Assembly: GCA_030621685.1 (NCBI GenBank)
Contig: JAUXHF010000123.1
Coordinates: 1-6,186 of the forward strand
DNA length: 6,186 nucleotides
Direction of reading: 5' to 3'
Source of the DNA: Spirochaetota bacterium
GTDB lineage: Bacteria; Spirochaetota; UBA12135; COTS27
Position numbers and translations under genes: made by a program. Each line of letters opens with the position of its first letter. Within the stretch, counting starts at the first letter, position 1. The notes beneath the pieces were generated by a model. It ran no database searches, was not told the origin of the DNA, and saw nothing but the letters and a program-made list of their open reading frames with translations. Of the stretch, positions 6,044-6,186 are shown one piece after another.

Positions 6044-6070
6044 ATAAGCAAATATAAGCAATTTAAGCAA
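6044..6070. repeat. Phased (A/T)TAAGCAA repeats downstream of hemE
   Basis: ATAAGCAA at 6044-6051 and 6054-6061, and TTAAGCAA at 6063-6070, recur with 9-10 bp spacing, roughly one helical turn. Two of the copies also form the left arm of the inverted repeat described separately. Phased repeats can be protein-binding sites, but none is recognised. Confidence 0.55.
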
Positions 6071-6103
6071 CCCAAGCTAATATATAAAAGCTTAATTTGC
6101 TTA
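6055..6103. repeat. 14-bp near-perfect inverted repeat after hemE
   Basis: TAAGCAATTTAAGC (6055-6068) pairs with GCTTAATTTGCTTA (6090-6103) at 13 of 14 positions; the only mismatch is T6062/T6096. The loop is 21 nt. An alternative perfect 9-bp pairing uses TAAGCAAAT (6045-6053) with ATTTGCTTA (6095-6103). There is no T-run after the right arm, so it is not a classical terminator by itself. It could be an RNA 3'-end stabilising hairpin or a binding site. Confidence 0.7.
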
Positions 6104-6113
6104 GGCCTTGTGG

Positions 6114-6178
6114 GCTTGCCCGCAGCAGCTCCGCTGGCTCATTCTAGTTCATTCTAGCTCATTCTGGGCGGCTTTTTT
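6114..6178 (+). terminator. Possible rho-independent terminator
   Basis: GGGCGGC (6166-6172) followed directly by six T (6173-6178) can pair with GCTTGCCC (6114-6121), with one bulged T and one G-T pair. The 44-nt loop has room for a small inner CAGC/GCTG stem (about 6123-6137). The GC stem plus T-run suits a terminator for the hemE transcript, but the large loop makes it weaker than usual. Confidence 0.4.
6138..6167. repeat. 10-bp tandem repeat (C/T)TCATTCTAG, three copies
   Basis: CTCATTCTAG (6138-6147), TTCATTCTAG (6148-6157) and CTCATTCTGG (6158-6167) are contiguous and fill the loop of the possible terminator. The last copy runs into the right arm of its stem. Copy-number change here would alter loop size only. 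Confidence 0.75.
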
Positions 6179-6186
6179 CCCGTAGA

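Overview
The window is a bacterial chromosomal segment, moderately AT-rich, with every real gene on the + strand. The MetK sequence, especially the stretch from the GGGAFSGKD signature through EIQVSYAIGVAEP, looks proteobacterial and closest to beta/gamma-type enzymes. HemE is more divergent. A host-associated or reduced-genome lineage is possible (AT-rich, unusual simple repeats, pseudogene debris), but this is only an inference and I cannot name a genus.

Layout: (1) 19-1215 metK, S-adenosylmethionine synthetase. (2) 1270-2646 ahcY, S-adenosylhomocysteine hydrolase, with an unusual Asn/Ser-rich N-terminal extension encoded by a 9-bp repeat. (3) 2647-2788, a short non-coding stretch with small direct repeats and a weak hairpin. 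(4) 2789-3606, three degenerate tandem copies (about 261-286 bp each) of the leader and first ~70 codons of the next gene. (5) 3659-4915, the intact gene, a PLP-dependent Cys/Met-metabolism enzyme of the MetY/cystathionine gamma-synthase group. (6) 4905-6011 hemE, uroporphyrinogen decarboxylase, overlapping the previous gene by 11 nt. (7) 6012-6186, a non-coding flank with a near-perfect 14-bp inverted repeat, short tandem repeats and a possible terminator.

The first three functional genes form a coherent sulfur-amino-acid module. MetK makes SAM, AhcY cleaves the SAH left after methyl transfer to homocysteine plus adenosine, and the PLP enzyme acts on homocysteine-level thiol chemistry (sulfhydrylation of an activated homoserine, or a lyase reaction). 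No methionine synthase, luxS or mtnN is present here. hemE has no pathway link to them and is probably co-translated by position only.

The most unusual feature is the tandem 5'-end array. Each copy retains the AT-rich leader and ATG but is broken by frameshifts. Shared variants show that copy 2 is a chimera with a copy-3-like 5' part and a copy-1-like 3' part, the product expected from unequal crossing-over. No wholly new system such as defence, CRISPR or a mobile element is visible.
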